DNA from: an uncultured Eubacteriales bacterium
GTDB lineage: Bacteria; Bacillota; Clostridia; Oscillospirales; CAG-382
Reading direction: 5' to 3'
Assembly (NCBI GenBank): GCA_934479825.1
Contig: CAKSOW010000010.1
Location: 1 to 64,000, forward strand
Length of the DNA: 64,000 bases
The notes under the pieces were generated by a model. It saw nothing but the letters and a program-made list of their open reading frames with translations, ran no database searches and had not been told where the DNA came from. Positions 61,868 to 64,000 of the stretch are shown here, piece by piece. Positions within the stretch are counted from its first letter, which is position 1. Each line of letters opens with the position of its first letter. Position numbers and translations under genes: made by a program.

Positions 61868-62425
61868 TTAATCGTTTTCGTCCGATTCGCCGTTCCGTTC
61901 GGACTCATCCGATCCCTCCGACGCATAATAGGCGGCGCGTTTCTTGGCTCCGGCAATTGCTTGGTTGACGCGGGCGGCAAACGCCTCATCCGGCTCAAAT
62001 TTCAAGCGTGCAATTTTTCCGTTGAAATTGAAAAAATAGAAGGCATAATCCTCACAGAAGATATTTTTGCAAAAATTTAAGGAAATCGTGTTCTTCGGCA
62101 AGGACGCGACATTCTTTTGGACATATTCCGCACCTAAAACGCCGGTCATCGACTCCTCCAAGCTCATGGAGCACACCGTAAGGCTCTTTTTGCCGGTAAC
62201 CTTATGGATTTTTAAATCATTATCTGTCACTTCGTACACATAATCGCATTGGACAAATTTCATATAGACCTGCAAAGCAATGACGGCAAGGGCAAGCCCG
62301 GTGATCTGATAGAGAACAGGCGCCGCCATAAACGAAGAAAAGAAAAAGCAAAACACAGAAAATACAGCGGAAACAAGCGATAACACCGCCGCTTTCCGGT
62401 TAGTTTTCGGGGGACGGTAAGTCAT
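61868..62425 (-). CDS. Small membrane protein, unknown function
   Basis: A 185-residue protein from ATG 62425, which follows AAAGGAG; a longer frame to 62509 overlaps the upstream gene and has no ribosome binding site. Two membrane spans lie in about 14-60 (AAVLSLVSAVFSVFCFFF and ITGLALAVIALQVYM). The rest is a soluble beta-rich domain (YEVTDNDLKIHKVTGKK to FYFFNFNGKIARLKF) that resembles a PH-like/DUF-type domain, and the tail is Ser/Glu/Asp-rich. Function not assigned. Co-directional with the phosphodiesterase and thiI. Confidence 0.78.
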   Translation of the reverse strand: MTYRPPKTNRKAAVLSLVSAVFSVFCFFFSSFMAAPVLYQITGLALAVIALQVYMKFVQCDYVYEVTDNDLKIHKVTGKKSLTVCSMSLEESMTGVLGAEYVQKNVASLPKNTISLNFCKNIFCEDYAFYFFNFNGKIARLKFEPDEAFAARVNQAIAGAKKRAAYYASEGSDESERNGESDEND

Positions 62426-62450
62426 GGTAATTTCTCCTTTCGGTTTCACA

Positions 62451-62939
62451 TCAGGACAGATACCGATGTTCAAAGGTACATCTCTCAGGTGTAAGCGTGA
62501 TATATCCATATGAGCCGGGTTTTCCGTCGCGCGGTTCGGAAAGACTGCCGGGATTGAAGAAAGTCATACCGTTTTTCTCATAGTATGCCCCCACATGGGT
62601 ATGTCCGTAAAGCGCGATATCCGCACCGGCCTTTCGGGCTTCAAAGCCTAAAACCGTGTCGCTTATGCGGATGTTGTACCGGTGTCCGTGCGTGAAAAAG
62701 AGCTTATGCCCGTCAAGCGACACCGTGTCGCTTACCGGATAGTTCTGGCTGACAAATAAGTCGCAGTTGCCGCAAACGCCGAGAAAGGCCACTTGCGGAA
62801 AATCGTCGCGGATCGCGGCAAGGTCTGTATAGTTATCGCCCAAATGGATGACCAAATCGACTTTTCCGACATTTTGCCGGATAATGTTCGCCATGGGTTC
62901 GGTTTTGCGATGTGTGTCCGAAAAAACAAGCAGTTTCAT
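62451..62939 (-). CDS. YfcE/MJ0936-type metallophosphodiesterase
   Basis: A 162-residue calcineurin-like enzyme starting at ATG 62939, where the conserved MKLLVFSDTH begins; an upstream in-frame ATG at 63056 adds unrelated sequence. Metal-site motifs in order: SDTH (7-10), HLGDN (about 32-36), GVCGNCD (about 54-60, a GN-x-D form), FTHGHRY and YGHTHVG. Members cleave phosphodiesters in vitro, and the natural substrate is unknown. First gene of the minus-strand group; the ribosome binding site AAGAAAG is weak. Confidence 0.93.
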   Translation of the reverse strand: MKLLVFSDTHRKTEPMANIIRQNVGKVDLVIHLGDNYTDLAAIRDDFPQVAFLGVCGNCDLFVSQNYPVSDTVSLDGHKLFFTHGHRYNIRISDTVLGFEARKAGADIALYGHTHVGAYYEKNGMTFFNPGSLSEPRDGKPGSYGYITLTPERCTFEHRYLS

Positions 62940-63109
62940 AGTCGTAGTTTCTTTCTTACGGAAATGTGATTCGGTTTTGCCGCAAAACGCGAAAAAAATC
63001 CGGAAAGTCCGGTTCATCCGGTGACATTTTTCAAAATGGCGGCATATACTGTACAAAACGGCAAATACGGAATTTGGCCGTCTTATCTTACTTTTAAAGG
63101 AGTTTTTTT

Positions 63110-63352
63110 ATGCTTGACAATATGCAGTTGAAAAAGCTGTTATCCCTTTCCGACGAAGAATTGCGGCAAAAAGTCAGTTCCGCCGCCGTCGCCGCCGGAG
63201 CAGACGCAAGAAGCGTCGAAAACGCGCTTTCCGACGTCACGCGGCTTCGCGGAATGCTTTACGCCTTAAACGCCGACCAAATCAACGCCATGCTTTCCAA
63301 AATCGGCCCGGAGGCCGCGTCGGAAATTGCAAAACGCATTGAAGGCGATTAA
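63110..63352 (+). CDS. Small helical protein, unknown function
   Basis: An 80-residue predicted all-helical protein (SLSDEELRQKVSSAAVAAG, then NADQINAMLSKIGPEAASEI). No Cys, no signal peptide. AAAGGAG 8-9 bases before the ATG makes translation likely. It is followed 20 bp later by another small gene in the same direction. I do not recognise the family. Confidence 0.75.
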   Translation: MLDNMQLKKLLSLSDEELRQKVSSAAVAAGADARSVENALSDVTRLRGMLYALNADQINAMLSKIGPEAASEIAKRIEGD

Positions 63353-63372
63353 ACCGAAAAGGAGAAATCCGT

Positions 63373-63810
63373 ATGTCCGATGTATCAAGCGATAAAATCA
63401 AAGAACTGTTAAGCGACCCAAACAACCTCGAAAAAATTGCAGCTCTTGTCGGCAGTATGAGCGGCGGCGGTCTTTCGGGACTTCTTGCCGGAACGGTTCA
63501 GACTCCGCCATCCGCGCAGAATTCCTCTGTCGAACCGGAGGCAACCTCTGCCGGGACTCTTCCGGAATCGGTTTCCGATCCTCCCCCTGTCGGCGATGAC
63601 AGCAAAGCCGTTTTTTCGCCTTTGTCCGCCGCACCGCTAATTGCGCCGTCCGCGCTTTTTTCCGGCGCGTCCGGCGACAAACGCATCGCGCTTCTCAAAG
63701 CCATAAAGCCCTATGTCAGCGACGCTAAAAAGGAACGTGTGGACGGACTTGTACGCGCTATCAGCGTCGCCGGTCTGTTAAACAACTATAAAAACGGTCT
63801 TTTCGGATAA
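63373..63810 (+). CDS. Small protein with conserved helical ends, unknown function
   Basis: A 145-residue protein: a short helix at the start (SSDKIKELLSDPNNLEKIAAL), a Gly/Pro/Ser-rich low-complexity middle (about 30-95), and a helical end (DKRIALLKAIKPYVSDAKKE to AISVAGLLNNY). This two-ended form with KPYxS near the C-terminus occurs in small clostridial proteins of unknown role, from memory. AAAGGAGA precedes the ATG. Second of three genes in a row. Confidence 0.75.
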   Translation: MSDVSSDKIKELLSDPNNLEKIAALVGSMSGGGLSGLLAGTVQTPPSAQNSSVEPEATSAGTLPESVSDPPPVGDDSKAVFSPLSAAPLIAPSALFSGASGDKRIALLKAIKPYVSDAKKERVDGLVRAISVAGLLNNYKNGLFG

Positions 63811-63843
63811 CCGAACGAAACCGACCGGAAAGGAAGCCTTAGT

Positions 63844-64000
63844 ATGTATGCAAGGGAATATCCGCAAAATAAAAGCGGCACGGTGCGCGCCTTTGAGGAC
63901 GCTTTCGCCAAGGAAGAATTCCTTCGCCGGAGCGCGGAAAACGCGACCTCCGGATGCACCGGAAAAGTTTTGCCATCCGAACGTCCGAATGGATCTGCCT
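63844..64000 (+). CDS. Start of an unknown protein, cut by the window end
   Basis: ATG 63844 follows AAAGGAAG by about 9 bases and stays open for 52 codons to the window edge (MYAREYPQNKSGTVRAFEDA at the start). Too short to assign. Its spacing (33 bp) puts it in the same unit as the two preceding small genes. Confidence 0.6.
   Translation, partial: MYAREYPQNKSGTVRAFEDAFAKEEFLRRSAENATSGCTGKVLPSERPNGSA

Noticed and set aside
1..64000. CRISPR arrays, rRNA and tRNA genes
   Set aside because: No regularly spaced identical short repeats were seen. The GGTTCAAAA words look a little like tRNA T-arms, but no acceptor, anticodon or D-arm surrounds them.

Overview
The window looks like chromosomal DNA of a Gram-positive, low-to-mid-GC gut-type Clostridia, most likely an Oscillospirales/Ruminococcaceae-like anaerobe. 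The evidence is a PolC-type replicase, a PstS lipoprotein with a lipobox, ThiI without a rhodanese domain, a glutamine-synthetase-like gene paired with an ANTAR regulator, several TTG starts, AGGAGG-type ribosome binding sites and consensus sigma-A promoters. The species cannot be named from the sequence alone. No rRNA, tRNA, CRISPR array, phage module or transposase was seen.

Layout. 1-535: truncated copy of a large intergenic repeat. 536-7030 (+): DUF512 radical-SAM-like protein, Der GTPase, then pstS-pstC-pstA-pstB for phosphate uptake. 7031-8253: full repeat copy. 8254-14410 (-): carbohydrate locus (MerR-kinase fusion, GH32-like enzyme, AraC regulator) preceded by a UvrD/PcrA helicase. 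14563-15498 (+): PfkB kinase. 15499-16524: inverted repeat copy. 16525-17847 (-): GH4 alpha-galactosidase. 18249-20206 (+): a 35-residue peptide and a secreted subtilase. 20462-23282 (+): GS-like protein, ANTAR regulator, Nudix hydrolase and a damaged HELMH protein. 23421-26387 (-): 988-residue GH99/WbsX-like protein. 26632-56355 (+): a long co-directional array with rlmA, an SLH protein, HtrA, an aldose epimerase, a third full repeat copy, murI, DUF1934, an S41 protease, gyrA, a PPTase, a beta-helix protein, a methyltransferase, mltG, a U32 protease, rseP, a methyltransferase, ispG, polC, a Card1-like CARF nuclease, a pseudouridine synthase and serS. 57002-62939 (-): GGDEF protein, methyltransferase, cinA, thiI, a membrane protein and a phosphodiesterase. 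63110-64000 (+): three small unknown genes, the last cut by the window end.

The most unusual signal is a family of about 1-kb intergenic elements, three complete and one truncated, each built on four copies of the decamer CGGTTCAAAA/TTTTGAACCG at almost fixed spacing. The arms differ between copies but stay complementary within a copy, and in one copy they form a 178-bp inverted repeat with only two mismatches. This suggests a structured RNA or DNA element, or arm-to-arm conversion, not protein coding. Other leads are a MerR regulator fused to an FGGY sugar kinase behind a 19-bp-spaced promoter, a stand-alone CARF/PD-(D/E)XK (Card1/Can2-like) protein next to polC with no CRISPR nearby, a circularly permuted PstS, and a GS-like protein lacking several active-site residues beside a receiver-less ANTAR regulator.
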